Notes under the pieces: generated by a model
What the model was told of the DNA's origin: nothing
Databases searched by the model: none
What the model saw: the letters and a program-made list of their open reading frames with translations, nothing else
Shown: one piece after another, positions 14,101 to 29,100 of the stretch
How the letters are laid out: every line of letters starts with the position of its first letter
Numbering within the stretch: position 1 is the stretch's first letter
Position numbers and translations under genes: made by a program
Assembly (NCBI RefSeq): GCF_000002235.5
Contig: NW_022145599.1
Span: 5,713,781 to 5,777,780, forward strand
Direction: 5' to 3'
Length of the DNA: 64,000 nt
DNA from: Strongylocentrotus purpuratus
Taxonomy: Eukaryota > Echinodermata > Echinoidea > Camarodonta > Strongylocentrotidae

Positions 14101-17100
14101 AATGGGGCCCTGTACCGTTATTACATGCTCGTAGTGACCATGTTTCTTATCTCCCTCAATTAATTGGTCCTTGTATTATTATTTCTTTATTGCAACCAAA
14201 ACTTGAGGTTGGATTTTAAATACAAATTAAAAACACAGACAGATAGATAACAACGGTAGAAATAATTTACTCAAATTCAAAGAAACCGTAGAGTCTGATA
14301 CATAAATATATGAATAACAATGTGCTACAATCAAATTATTACACATTATCAAATAAATTAATGTAAGCTCAGGAGTATAATATTTCATAATAATTGTAAT
14401 TAGTATGAGAAGTAATTATGGTAGGTGTGTCTATTGATGATAATAATGTTTCACTGTATCATTGCTCATGAGTATAATATTTCATATTGATTGTAATTAA
14501 TATCAGACGTAATTAGGATAGGTATGTCTATAAATTGATTAGTTTATAATGAAATTGATAATGATAATATTGTTTCACTGTATTATTACTTGTTGTTATT
14601 TGCAGGTGTTTGAGTTCCTGCTGCAGTTGAGAGCAGACTCCATGTGTAGACTAGGCTTCCCGGGAGAGAGGGGTATCTACAAGTATAGCCCCTATATACT
14701 ATGTGATTCAAGGTGAGCTGGATCATAAGTTCTTTCTCTTTTCTTCCCTTTGCTCTAACATGCCTATTATTTTTTCCTCTTTTCAGAGTTTCATTGTTGA
14801 CATACTATGGTGATCACAGTAATCTTCTAAATTCCCTCGCTGTCAAAACTTTTATCAATAGACGTGGAATCTTTGTTATCCTTTAGAAATACATGTTATG
14901 TATATCTCCTTGATATTTTTTCTGAGGCTTAGTCTACTGATCACCAATGATACTAAATTGGATTAGATTTGATTTGATTTGATGATAGTAATTCTATATT
15001 ATCTCTACATTTACCATAATACTGTATAGTTGTGCTTTAAATTAAAGTACATGACATTGGAGATGGTATGCAGAAAAATGAGAGCTGAAGTTACATAAAA
15101 TGCATTTTTTTTTAATTTATCTAGTTAGATAGTACTTTTTTTTTTAAAGTAAAGCACATTTAAATGTTTACTCAGGCCTTGATGAAGTTGCATGATGAGT
15201 TGAAATTCCTATGAATAAAAGCTATAACTTTAATTTTCATACCTAGAGATAAACAATTCTATCCATCCATCTGTGTGTCTCTTAGATTAGAGATGGAGCT
15301 AGCAGGGAAGACATCCCCACCAGTATGCAGCTCACCGCCTCCGGGTGAGAGACATCTTAAACCTACCATCATCCCGTTCATCCAGGCCTTCAAGATGATC
15401 ACAACCTGCTTGAGAGAGGTAAGATAGCAACAGCCTAGGTAGCATTAAAGGGATTGGGCAACTTTGTCTAAGATTCTGAAACCCATGCTGCAATCATAAT
15501 TATACACCTTTAGGTCAGTCAGGAATCCCATCACATTTACAAGCCGATCGCCTTTCTTACAATTATGTATTACAATTTGTCAGGAATACCCCTGATTGCA
15601 TGTCTTAAAAAGTCAGTAATCTCAACATTTTCTTTGGTTTAGTGAAAATGAAAGATGAAATTACTATTTACTATTTTTTAATATTTTATAACTTTTATCA
15701 CAGTACGAGGCTACCTAATCTGTATAACTACCATGTTGATTTTGAAAAGCTATTTTTAATGATTTGTATCTTGTTATGTTACCTGCCCTGCTTGAATCAC
15801 AAAACAGATCAAGTCCTGGGCTTTTCTTGATGTGTTCTCCTTTTCTTTGAATGTCTTTGTCATAATGTCTCTGTTCCTTTATAACTAAAGTTAGAATAAA
15901 ATGATTAACCCACAATTTTTCTTTATTCTAATCAGGAAACTCATTGGAAGGTTCTATCCATGGTTCTGCCTTGTCTTACCAAAGCTCTTCAGAACAAGAA
16001 CCTGGTCCTAGCAGCTAATGCTAACATGGAGAACCTGTGTGTGGTTCTCTGCTCCATGGTAAGACCTTAAAGCCCCACTGCACTACGTATAGCTACTTGC
16101 GCCCTCTATATAGCAAACAAGGCCTAATCGGTGACCATTGGTCCCCCATGGTCCACTTTTTCTAATGTTAATTGAGAGCTGATTTGATGAGATAACCACC
16201 TATCAGTGACCATGCAGGGAGGTCTAATTCCTCCTGGCCAAACTAGTGCAGAGGGGCTTTAAATAAAGTCAAAGTTATCAAGATTAAATTTCATCTTGTG
16301 CTTTACTATGCAGGCTATTCTTTTGCCTATTCATAGAAATTGCATGTAGTTCTATGACGCATCTGAAAGGTATTACCTGTGGAAGTTTTAATGTCTGTGG
16401 TCCACACACCTCCTTGAGAAGTGGAGGGCAATCTGATTTGTATATTATTCAAACCACTGTGAGGAACTCGCCCCACAATTTCTATTTGTACATAGTATTT
16501 CACTGTCATATATGATATTATTTCTGTTTTATTTGAGAGGAATCCTCAGCTAATGTACTTTGTTAATTAAACCACAAATATCAATCCACAAAAATGCATG
16601 AGGTTACCTATGACAAAACTGAATTTGACAAAATGAAAAAAATATAAGCATTTAAATCCTTCTTTTTTTCTTCTTCTCATTTGTGGTAACAGGTTGAGGA
16701 CCGAAGTCACATGAGTCGTTTACAACGCTCTGAAGGATTCAACAGAATTGATTTCTATACTGGTATCTACAGTGCCCTGACTGCCTTGGTGCCATACCAT
16801 ACGCTGCTTGACCAACAGAAGAAGGTATTACATATTATATTACAGTGACTTTCTAACCTGGATCCTTCTCAGTCATGAAGAGATGCCAGGTCATTTATGT
16901 ATTCTCTTTGATATTTTGAAGAGGTTGTTATATGATACATTTCACAGTGAGCTGTAAAACACTTCTGCTTTCAAGCAAATTGAATAATCAAAATTTACTG
17001 GGGCTTCCGGTAAATTTCAAATTTAAATAGCGCCTAAAGCCATTTCATAGTAGCTGCGACCATGAAAATCTCAGAATATGCAGTTCTGATATACATGTAT

Positions 17101-20100
17101 ACTTTCCAAACGGGAATAGCAAATCGGTCGATTGTAATCAAGAAACATTGTTTTAAAGATAAAGTAATATCAGTCTTGAGAGGGAGCTATACAACATAAA
17201 GAGTTTATTATTTACAGTATCATCACTTTAGACTCAATTTCAACCGCGACAACGATCATTGAATATTGTAAAATCTTATATGCTTCCAATATGTTCATTT
17301 GAACCAAATTCATGACCCCATACCAAAACTTTGTATTACCTTTAAGTATGCAATGAAAAACATCATAGAAAATAGTAAATGAAAAGTGCTTTACATTGAT
17401 CTCAGTTAGGCTTAAGTTGCATTCAAAACAAATGTATCTTTTTTCTTACTTTTAACAGAATATTATTATACCTTAATATTTGCCCTTCATAATAAAGATC
17501 AATTCCTTTGTGACATTTTGGTTATTGTCAGTTAGTACTCAATGCATTCAGTGTAAGTACATGATCGGTGTCCTGTTCTATCTCCAGGTGTACCTGATCA
17601 AGTGCTTTGAGGCGGGCCTGAAGTTGAAGTGTGCCCAGCAGTGTGTGGATGGTTTGACCTTGTGTGTCATTGAGATGCAGGAGACCATGTTGAAGGTGTT
17701 GCCTTCGATCATCCTGGTCATGTCTCAGATGTCAGCTACTGCAACCATGGCCATCCCTGTCCTTGAGTTCCTCTCAAGTAAGTAAAGCGATAGTGGTGGT
17801 AGTAGTGGTGGTTATTTTACCTGACTGCTAAGAAAGCATAAATGCTTGTTAGTAAGCAACCAGAGGACTGACGGCTTTAGGTCCTCTCCGAGGGACCTGG
17901 TAATGAGGATTAATGCCTTACCAAAGGGCACTAGCGCATCGACTTGGTTTCTAACCCGGGTCACCGGATTACGAGACCACTGCTCTACCAACTGAGCTAT
18001 CGTGCCTCCTCCCTAGATAGAGGGCCACACTATTTATTCCATGTTGAGTTTTTACTGGTATTCATCCACTGATTGTACCTCTGATAGATGGGTTCAAGTC
18101 TTGGGTTTGAGCCACATATTGTCCAATGATCTTTGAAAGTAATATGCATGGTGGTGTTTATAAATGCATAGGTTTATGGTTTCACCATGTGGGTAGTCCT
18201 GAAAGGACCTTTGGTTTGGAAGTGGATAGAAGGAAAGAGAGAGAGAGAAAGGTTCTGTGTTCTTTGGGTTTCGTCCATTGGAGGTCTACTTAATAGTATT
18301 ATATGGTTAGAGGTAAAGAAATTTAAGAGAGATATTCATTCATGAGAAGAGTCCTGAAAAGGGACTGTTGTACCAGCTTATGAATGTGAAGAGATTCATA
18401 ACTTTCAGATTCATAACCTTGTTCGCCAGTCTCTCACTTAATATCTCTCACATATTGTTTGTTTAAGACACCAGTGTTTGATGTAATATGTTACCACTTC
18501 TTTCTTCTTGAAACTATTCTCTTGGAATAAGGTGATGATGAATGGGCATTTCATAAATGATATGGATTTATGGAATTATAACTTACACATACAGGTGTAC
18601 ATTCACAATATATATGTGCATATTTCAATGAAGGCCTATTTCAGTAATGCATTGGTAATGAGAGATTTACAGGTATTCAATAATGCTGTATAATTCAATA
18701 TGATATTGTTCTTTTTTGTTTTCAAGATTTACTTTGTCAGGCAGAAGAAATACTTAACCCCTTTATACTTTTTATCATCAGGCTTAATCTGGTTTCCTAA
18801 GCTGTACGCTAACTTTGTTGAGAGTGAATACATGAGTATCTTTGCTGTGGCTCTCCATTACACCAACCCTTTCAAGTAAGTGGGAGACATTTCACTGAAT
18901 AATACTTCTTAGCCATACAAGCAATGTTAGGAAGCCAACACAGTCTACTTAAAGATACGGTGTCATAAGGTAGAGGTGTGTGATCTAGTGGATATGTCAC
19001 CGGACTGTGGATCACAGGGTATGCGGTTCGAGTCCCGCCGCAGCACTAATGTCCTTTGACAAGACATTGATCAACACTTGCCACTCTCCACCCAGGTGCC
19101 AAATGGGTACCCGGTAGGAAGGAATTCCTTGAATGCTGTGAGCACCGAAATCAGTAGCCTAGCTAGAGATGGGGTAATATTGGAGCACCTTGCAGGGTGA
19201 ATATGTGCGCTATATAAATATCCAATGTTATAATATTATTGTAAGGACAAGCTAAGCTTTATATGCACTTGAATATTTTACTATCACTGTCTTTAACACT
19301 TGAATATTTAATCATCACTGTCTTTAATAAAGAAGCTAGCTAGTGTCAAGTTCCATGTACATATTGATCATGTGATTTTCTTTGTTTGGGTTTCTTTCAC
19401 AGACATTTTTTTAAAAATAATTAATTTGTAATGATTATACCAGAGCATACAATTGTGGCTATTTTCCCCTTTGCAGGTTTTCCCTATATGTAGTATCGCT
19501 GGCCCATCATGTAATTGCCATGTGGTTCATCAAATGCCGTCTGCCATTCAGGAGAGAGTTTGTCAATTGCATCACAAGGGTAAGATTAGCCTCCGTCATC
19601 ATCATTCTTCAGTTCTTTTGGGAATATGTATGCAAAATTCATATATATGTTATTCATAATTCATATCTAATTCTAAATGACCTCATGTATTATTCTAAAT
19701 TTTAATTGTTATTGAAACAATATGTATTAAAATTTTAGCGATCAAGGATCTTTGTAACTATTAAAACTGATATTTTCATGTTGATATTAACCTTTAAGGG
19801 GGTATCTCACTGAGCGGCGAATGCTTGCGAATGTTGCGGAAAAATCAGGGTTCGCCTTTTTGAATGTCCAAAATTTCTTTGTGACAAGAAAAATTGTTTG
19901 CGAACTTTCTTGCAACCTTTTACAAACCTTTTACAAACCGTGCCGAAACACCAAATTCGCTACGTTTGCAAGCATACGCCGCTCAGTGAGATAGCCCCTT
20001 TAGGAGTTTTATGAATTGTTTTGTTGCTACCAGGGTCTACAAGCCAATGCACTCAGACCTGTACCAGACTTTGATGGTAGCAGCTCTCCACCAATCATGA

Positions 20101-23100
20101 AGCTTAGGAGAAGCAGCAGTCTCACAGACAGGACTAAAATGTTAGTAATAACACCTGACAATATACATGTACATGTATGTGTTGAAAACGATATGCTTAG
20201 AGGCTTGTGTTTAATTTTTAAGGGTTGCATGTATTTCTCACAAGAGAATAGTTACATACTTTACCTGAAATACACATATTTCTATCAGAATGGTTGCTCT
20301 TTACATCCTAAAAGGAAAAGGTATTCTATGTGGGAAGTAATCCAGCTAAAGAAGTATGATGGAATAGTAGCATACATCTACTTGACAAAGAAGCAAAAAA
20401 AAGTAAAAGTAAAGATAAGCGCCTAAGTGTATGTACTGCAACTATTACACATTCTGTGTGATGAATATGAATATCAGCTTTTCCTATTCTAGTGCATCCT
20501 TACCGGCTTTGTAGTGTTTTCTTAAGTATGAGTGTGACCGGTATTGAGTAAGCTTTTACGTGTAAGACATCAGAAAGTTGTGCTTTAGTAGATAACTCAT
20601 TTCAGAGTCTTGCATTTAATATTGTCTCTTTATCTACCCTGTCAGGAATGAGAAAGGCAAAGGAAAGGGTGAAGATGGAAGCAGTTCAAAGGCACTCACA
20701 ACAGAAGAGGCTCTAGATATGCTCAACAGACTCCTCACTCAGACCTGTCTAGACATGATGGCTAGGTACACCTACTCAACACTGGCTACCTATCCAAAGA
20801 GGTGAGATAGATACTCCAGCATGTGCCATACATATATATGTCACATTATTCTACATGTAGAATCACGATAGTACTGCAGGCCTGTGGTAATAAGCCAATG
20901 ATTGACTGATGATTACATGTGAAATTATGCAATGCAGCCTTAAAGCTGCCACAATTGTAATATAAATCTAATACAAATAAACCTGGTTTTATTACTTCAG
21001 CCCCACTGCACTACTTATAGCTACTTGCGTCCTCTATATAACGAACAATGCCTAATCGGTGACCATTGATCCCCCATGATCCACTTTTTCTTATGTTTAA
21101 TGAGAGCTGATTTGATGAGATAACCACCTGTTAGTGACCACCAGGGAGGTCTTATCCCTCCTGGCCAAACTAGTGCACCAAGGCTTTAAACATTAGCTTT
21201 ACTGTTGATTACAAGTCTCAACATATGATAATACAGTGTATCTCTGCAACCAAAGGTCGTAATGTGATTGTAACACAGAAATGATTTTCAGTAGCTTTCT
21301 TCTTTTTAGTTCCACTTTAAGGTTATCCTAATTTTTTTTTTTTTTTTTAAATTTCAGGTCACCGGTTTCAGAGTTCCTTTTGGCTGGAGGTCAAAGTCAA
21401 AGCTGGCTTGTTGGAAACAAGGTCGTTACCGTGACGACCAGTGGGGGCAGCACCCGTCTTCAACGGAACGGTGTGTGCGAGAGGTGCAACTCTCTCATCC
21501 AGCAGTATGTAGAGACAACCTCCACAGCCTCTCAGGAGAAAGTGGAAGGAGAGACGGAGAGCTGGATGTCAAAGATAAACGAGGAGAAGGCCGACCAAGA
21601 GGCTAAGCAACCAAGCTCACCCTCGGGTACAGGGTTTGGAAGGCTGAAGAGACAGAGATCAAAGTCTGGCAACACACAGCGGATAGACAGCAGTGGAAAT
21701 GCACTGCAGAAAAAGGTTTTGATGAATTCACCTGCTTTCTCTTTGAGACTTGATGAAAAGATTGTTGTCTACATTAAGCTTTATTCATTTTCATTTTTAA
21801 ATATTGGTGCAAAAAAAGAGAAGCAAAAGATATACATTTCATTGCCAGTAATCATCATAACATCTCATAAAGATATACATGTAGCAAGTCAATTGGTTTA
21901 CAAGGATCAAGGCATTGAATTCACCTCAAGTCATATATAGCCACTAGGACTTTCCTTTTGTTTAGTTGTAGAGAGAGAGAGAGAGACTGATGCTGAGTGG
22001 GATAAACATATTCTTATCCCATTCTGTCACAATATTGGCCTTCTTCACAGAAATTTGGTTTCTTCCTTGTAGGTTACAAGAACAGAAGACCAAGAAGAGG
22101 TCAAACACCTGACACTCTTCAGCTCCGTGACCCCAGAGGTCACAAGTAGTGGGTTGGATACATCTCGTGGGTCTTCCGCTGAAAGTCTCAAGGGGAGCGA
22201 TGGCAGCTCCTCCCACCACTCCAAGAAAGAAGACGGTAGTCACTCTGCAAGGGCTGGCTCAAAGGTCATGTTCGCTGGTGACAAATTCCAAGGTTCGAAG
22301 GTGAATCAGTCAGCAGCAGCCGCTGGGACCGGGAGCAATAAGCCAACACCCAAGGTGATGTTTTCAGGTGTCTCTGATGTCAGCCAGGGTTCAAAGGCAG
22401 CAAGTAGTGCCTCAGAGACATCTCATGGACCATCCTCAGAAGGCTGGAAAGCAAGCGAAAGTCAATCGGGAATGAGCCATTCCAAGAAGGGAGAGAGCAG
22501 CCACTCGTCAAAGGCGGCTTCTAAGGTCATGTTTGCTCTTGATACAGGTCACAGTTCAAAAACAAACCAGAAAGAAGCAAGTACTTTAGCCTCAGGGTCT
22601 ATCAAACCAACCTCTAAGGTGCAAGGGGGTTCGGATACAAACCAGGGGTCGAAGGTCAACCCGACTGAGACAGGTAACGGGATGGCAGAGAGTGGAGATC
22701 AGCTGACCTACAAGCCTCGGTATTCATCCCGTGTCTCCTCGGCCTCCATCTACCAATGCAACTGCTGGTGCCAAGGATGGGCTGAGATTCATGTTAGACG
22801 ACCCACGGGGAACACCTCCTGGATTATGCGCATCCAGAATGGTGGAGCACTCCTCCCCTCCTCTCATGAGTTCCCTCTAGCTGACATCTCTGCCTTGCTC
22901 CTGCGTAACCGAGACCTGGACATCGATGCGGACATGGTGATACCTGATGATAGCGGATCGGAGGATGAGACATGTTCTCTGGAAGAAGAGGAAGAAGAAG
23001 AAGAAGAGGAAGAGGATATGCATGATGGGAAGCAGAGTATAAGTCATAGAGGTAAGACTTAGTCTTTTTTGTTCTGCTGCTTTTTAACCTCTTAGGGTAA

Positions 23101-26100
23101 TTAAACAGCAAGAAAAAATAACTGGTTTTGGTAAATAATTATGTCCACCCCACAATATTATATGCTTCTATATGTCTGATGAAACAGCACACAGTTCTAG
23201 TTCAGTGTAATGTTCTTTTCATAGGCCCCTTGAAGCCCTTCTTTATGGGCATAAAAACACAAAAATATCTAGAGTGAATGAGGCTACTTGTTTTTATATA
23301 TGTGTCATAGTTGTATCACTAGAAGAATTTAATTAGTCACACTTCCAATTGCTCAAATCAGCTGTCCCTGTGTGCCTTGCAAAATGGCACAAACAGTTCC
23401 TTTCCCAGCAGATGTACAATTATAAAAAAATAAATGCAAAGTATAGACCTTTTTTTACTATATAATGTAGACCCAACCAGTTTCAGTCTGTACATCATTT
23501 TGTAATTGTTATAGCGGTGATAGGATATAACTTTCTAATAACGTTTTTCTATCGTTTCCTAACGGTGTACAAAAAAAATACGTCCAAAATTTTGAGTGTA
23601 TGCCCCATAGCCAGACACAAAATGAATCATGGAAGCTTTATTTTCATGCATTTGTGATGTGCACTTACCGGTACAACAAATTCATCCAAATGATGAAAAA
23701 CAATCACTTTTGCTCTGAAATAAATATTCCAAGGTGGATATGATTTGTGTTTCAGTAATAAGTGCATGCAAGTATAATGTCTCCTACATCTATCTTCGGC
23801 CCTGTGTATATACATGTACATATATATATATATATATGACTAATATTGTAGGAGATTAACACCCTTAATGTTTGCATGATCACTATTTAGATGTTAATTC
23901 AATAAATCCCTATATACAAATAACAACGAGTATAGACACACTAAATCTATTCGTCTGGCACTCATCGGAGTAAATCGTAAGAATGAACAGAAAGCTGAAA
24001 TCAGACAATATACATGTAGACAGATCACTGTTCATTCCTGCGATTTACTTTGATGATTGCAAGAAGAAAAGCTTTAGTAGGTCTGTATTCATTGCTATCG
24101 TTTGATTTTGAAGTACATGTACCAATCATCTTTTTATATCCCTATTTCTTCACATTATTACCTGTAAACTTCACATGTAAAAATGTATGTTACAGTTACT
24201 TTGTAATATAAAATTATAAATATGTTTTGTTTCTTTGTAAAGGTTTTGATATCTACTCTATTTGAAGAGCATACTAATTACCAATTATTGCCTTCATTTA
24301 CTATTTTCATAAGTGTAATCATGTACAAAGTTGTTCATGCATGGCATTAATACTGTGCCTCGATTTAGTAAATATTTGCTTGATAATTTTAAATGATATT
24401 TGTTGAAATGTGAATAAACCCCTACATTTCCCTACCTGCTAAACTTTGTTACCTCTCTGTCCCCAAATGACCGTTGAAAATTACGAACATTGGGAAAATT
24501 CCATTATATGTACTATATGCATGTATATATGAACTTGCCTCTCGGTATGTGCAATTGTCAGCTAGGGTGCTGGGACTGAGATATTAACAGGGTCATCTCC
24601 AATATTGTGTGTGGTACATATACAGTCTGATCCATCTGTTGTAAATGGACTTCCAAATAATTGTTAGATGTCTTTGATAGTCACTGTTCTCGCCCTTTAA
24701 TGATAGTCCACTCCCATGGTATTGTGAATATACATGTACTCTGTATTTATACATTGTTTATTGTATTCTATACCCCTCTATTTATGCCTATTTTTTCATG
24801 CAGCGTTATTGGATTTCAGCAGCCCCTCATTTCATGATGATGATGATCTTTTTTCTGATATTCTTTGTGAGTTTTATTAACCCCTCGTTTGGAATTCATT
24901 TTTTTCTTCCGACCATTTTAGAGAAGGCATATCAACCAATTATATCCCATGCTACTGAGCTTAAACAGCCATCTGGTGCAGTTGCATGCCTTTTGCTTTA
25001 TTCTTAAAACATAGGGTTGAAATTTACAAATACAAAAGCTTTGCATGGTATCCTCTTACTGGTCATATATTAGCTTTATAAATCTGTCTCTTTTGTAACC
25101 TGTATAGTAAAGCATCATATATCTGAACACAAAATTGTCTTATGCCTTTACTAAAACTACTCTTCAGTAAGTGCAAAATGGAATAGGGAATTAATAAGGG
25201 TAGCAGAGCTTTCAAATACAACTTTGTCTGATATTGTAGGAAATGCCATCCTCTCTGTCAGGGCTTTCTACCAATCTTCAATAAATCTTGTCTTGCATAG
25301 GTGTGCTTTTCAAAGGTTTTATATTCAAAGGTATATTCACACCATTCTTTGTCCATAACAATTTTATCAAAGTCATACATAAAATCAAATTTTCATTTTG
25401 TTATTGTCATTACTTTTCAAGAAGAACTATGATTCATTAATTGGGTTACACATGTAAACAAAAGCACGAAAGTCCATATTTTTACATCATGTTCAAAGCA
25501 GTTTTCAGATAATTTGCAAGTAGGCCTGGTAAATACATCTCTTAGTGATTTTTAAATGCAAGAAAATAATATTCAATACAAATAGAACTTGTAAAAGTTC
25601 GACTTGCATTGTCACTAACTTTACTATTTGATAAGAAATTCAAAGTGCTAACCTTCAGCACCGTGTGTGTACATCGTATGTGTCTTGGGACTTGCTATGG
25701 TTTGGAATTGAAATTTCATGTTTGTGTGTGCACATGTTCATGTAGTCTGCATGATACATGATACATTACATAAGAACTTACATGTAATGATAATCAGAAA
25801 ATGGTGGGAGACCTTTTGGGGTCATGGTAAATTGTCAATTCTACATGAATATGTCAGTATTTATATTAATTTACTTATATTTATGAAGATTTACATTTAC
25901 ATGTACATACGCACAAAATCAAGTATTAAAATTCTTGTCTCATGCATTATTTCATGTGCATATGTGTTCATTGTCACTTTTTTTATTAGCAAAAAATGTG
26001 TACTATACATGTACATACTGTTTGAGTGCCTTTGTTTCAAATATTCATCTACTTATTTAAACTGCTACATATAGTTCTCTCCATTATTGCTTTCGAAAGT

Positions 26101-29100
26101 GAATTTCAGTTTAAAGGTTTATGTTGTAATCACTGCTAAAAAAAAATCTTTAAATTTCTAAAATGGTAGTTCTTTATATATACCGGTATATACTGGTATT
26201 GTTGTGTTTTTTTATATTTGTGAGCAAGCATGTAATTCTCTTTTCACTGTGATCATATCATTTTTTTTATTGAATTAATATTGTGTGTGATGGTTTGAGA
26301 TTATGATTTATCATTGATTGACATTCATGTACATGTATCATGTATAATGTATATAACATTATGATATACATTTGCACATGATACGGTACATATATTTGAC
26401 TTAAATTTGAATGTGCATGTAAGAGTGATATTTGTAAGATCATGTGAACCCTCTACCATGTTTGAATGTACATATAACTTCATTTTGGACGTGTTATGTT
26501 CCCATTTTTTATTTTTTTATTGTGCCCAGTATTTATTATTGAGTACATGTACATGTACATTGAGGACTACTCTCGAGTTATTTTATTGAATTCAATTTAT
26601 TTATGGCCCATATCATCGGACATTTGCTTTGTTTACATGTACATGTATATCACATCAATCATTGTGAGCTGCAGTAACATTTCATTTTTATCACTCACAT
26701 ACTCCTCACATTGGGTTTTGATGTGTATGTGAAGTGCCATATTATTTATGTGTTGCTGTTTTTATTTCAATTGTGGGATTTGTAATTTTCTTCATGTATT
26801 GACAGTTCATGATCATGCGTGCATTCTTGTACATGTGTATTGAAATTACCTTGAAGATGGATATTATTATAGAGAAGATTACATGAATGACTAGAATAAA
26901 TCTTGAGAAAAATGATACAGAAACTGACAATTCAGAGATGTATGCACATTAACTTCTACATGTGTATATAAAAGTGCATTTTACATATATACAGAATATG
27001 AAACTTTTGAATGTGTTATCATTGTCAGGGGTCGGGGAATTTGATTTTTTTTTTAATATTTAATTTTTTTTTAATTTGATTTGAAATTCCAATAGATTTC
27101 AACCCAGTTCTAGCTTAATCTGGTCATCAAAATATTACAAATTAACCTGGAAAGGGACATTCTGGAATTAGGTCTAAATTAATAGGTAATCATTGTACAG
27201 CATGCCCAGTGCCAGAGTCAGAAATTATCCCTTAAAAGATGAGATTGTTTGTAATTTCTCCTTTCTTTCTACATTTTTTTAAGGTTTGGAATCTGACATG
27301 GATTCTCTGAGCTTTCCAAGAACTGAGATGGGTCTGTCACCCATGGGTCCAAGCTTCCTCCAAGACTATGCTACCATGAGAAAGAGAGAACTAGGAGAGA
27401 AAAGGGTGAGTACATCTCTTGTTTCCTTTATTGTGGACCCCTTTGAAAACAAAAATTTGTTAAAAGGTCTCATCCACCCCACTTCTTGTTGGATTGTACA
27501 AAGCATTTTGATCAAATGCATAGCTGAGGAAAAAAAAGGAATATTCAATTTGATAGCGAATATATTATGAAAACATCCCCATCCACTTTCAAAGAGCCGT
27601 GAAGTACTCTTGCTATAGCTCCACCAAATGTTATTTATCACACAAAGTGCGTTTTCAAGAAGTAATCCTGACATACCTCCTTCATATATCTATGCGTCTG
27701 TTTGTGTCAAATTTAGGTTAGTGTCATACCAAGGCACATAACTGAATGATCCCCTCAGCTTTTAATTTAGACCTGTGACTTATCCACTAGACCACAACAC
27801 CAGTACAAGGGATCTTCGCATAGAGAGAACTTTCATGTTAAAGGCCATCTGTACCAGTGTGGACAGGAGGGATTAGACCACCCAGGGAGGTCACTGACAG
27901 GTGGCTTTCTCATCAACTCAGCTCTCAATTAACATAAGAAAAAGGATCATGGGGACCAACAGGCACCGATTAGGCATTGCTTTCTATATAGAGGGAGCAA
28001 GTAGCTACAAGTAGTACAGTGGGGCTTAAGCAAATTGAATTCAATCGCAATTCTATTTTGTATTTTCAGGAATCTGCTTACTGTGAAGTAATAAAGGACC
28101 TCCATGAGGCAACAGACACACTGGATAAAGTTGGTACATCACCCAAGCCTGGCTTGCTCAGATCCAATTCTTCACCGGCACTCATCAGTATGGGTGAACC
28201 TTCCAACCTACCAACCCTCTCCCCTCGCTCAGTGGCCCGGTCCTTCCTGGAGGATGCAGCTCAAAAACCAGGCTCCTACAAGGACCCTTCGTTTCTCTCA
28301 AAGCGCTACGCCCAGGACGTGCCATCAGAGCTGTGGTCATCACCGGGGATTGAGAAGACTGACATAGGCGGGGATCAGGAGGATGGACTACTGCAGACCA
28401 GTGGGTCTTCGGAGTTTGTGGACATCAGCTACAAGGACATTGAGAACGAGGAGTCAAAGGCCACAGCAAAACCAGCATCCTCAACTGCTCCTGGAGACTC
28501 AACAACCGATGCCGTCGATGTCAGTGCGGCCATCTCGAAGACCACTAAAGACCAAGTCGAAGAACATGAACCTAAGGCAGAGAAGCCAAAGACCTTGCCA
28601 GTGGTTCCCCATTTATCCGAAGAAGAGAGCATCCAGCAGTCCAGGAAACTCTTGAACTACAGTTCCTCACGTCCCAGAGGTCACACGGTGTCCATCATGG
28701 TCCATCGGGATAGACCCAAAGGACAGCAAGGCGATAGCAGGAGTCGCAGGACATCTGAAGCTAAACACAGGGGTTCCTTCACACAGAAAGACTCTTACCG
28801 CTCTGGTATCAATCCAAGGTATGATGTGTGACAAGTTTTATTTCCATTGTTTTAGTTTACTCCAAAAATATCATATCATCATTATCTTGGACAGTTCTTA
28901 TCGATTGTTTGTATGATAAAGAAAACTGATAATGCTCCACCTACTTTTAACCTGTTTATTAAAGCCCAACTGCACTACTTATAGCTACTTGCACCCTCTA
29001 TATAGCATATAATGCCTAATCATTTGGTTCCCAATGATCCTCTTTTTCTTATGTAAATTGAGAGCTTATTTGATGAGATAACCACCTGTCATTGACCATG

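Noticed and set aside
17945..18010. A functional tRNA gene on the minus strand
   Set aside because: A and B boxes are good but the acceptor stem does not pair and a SINE body follows directly.
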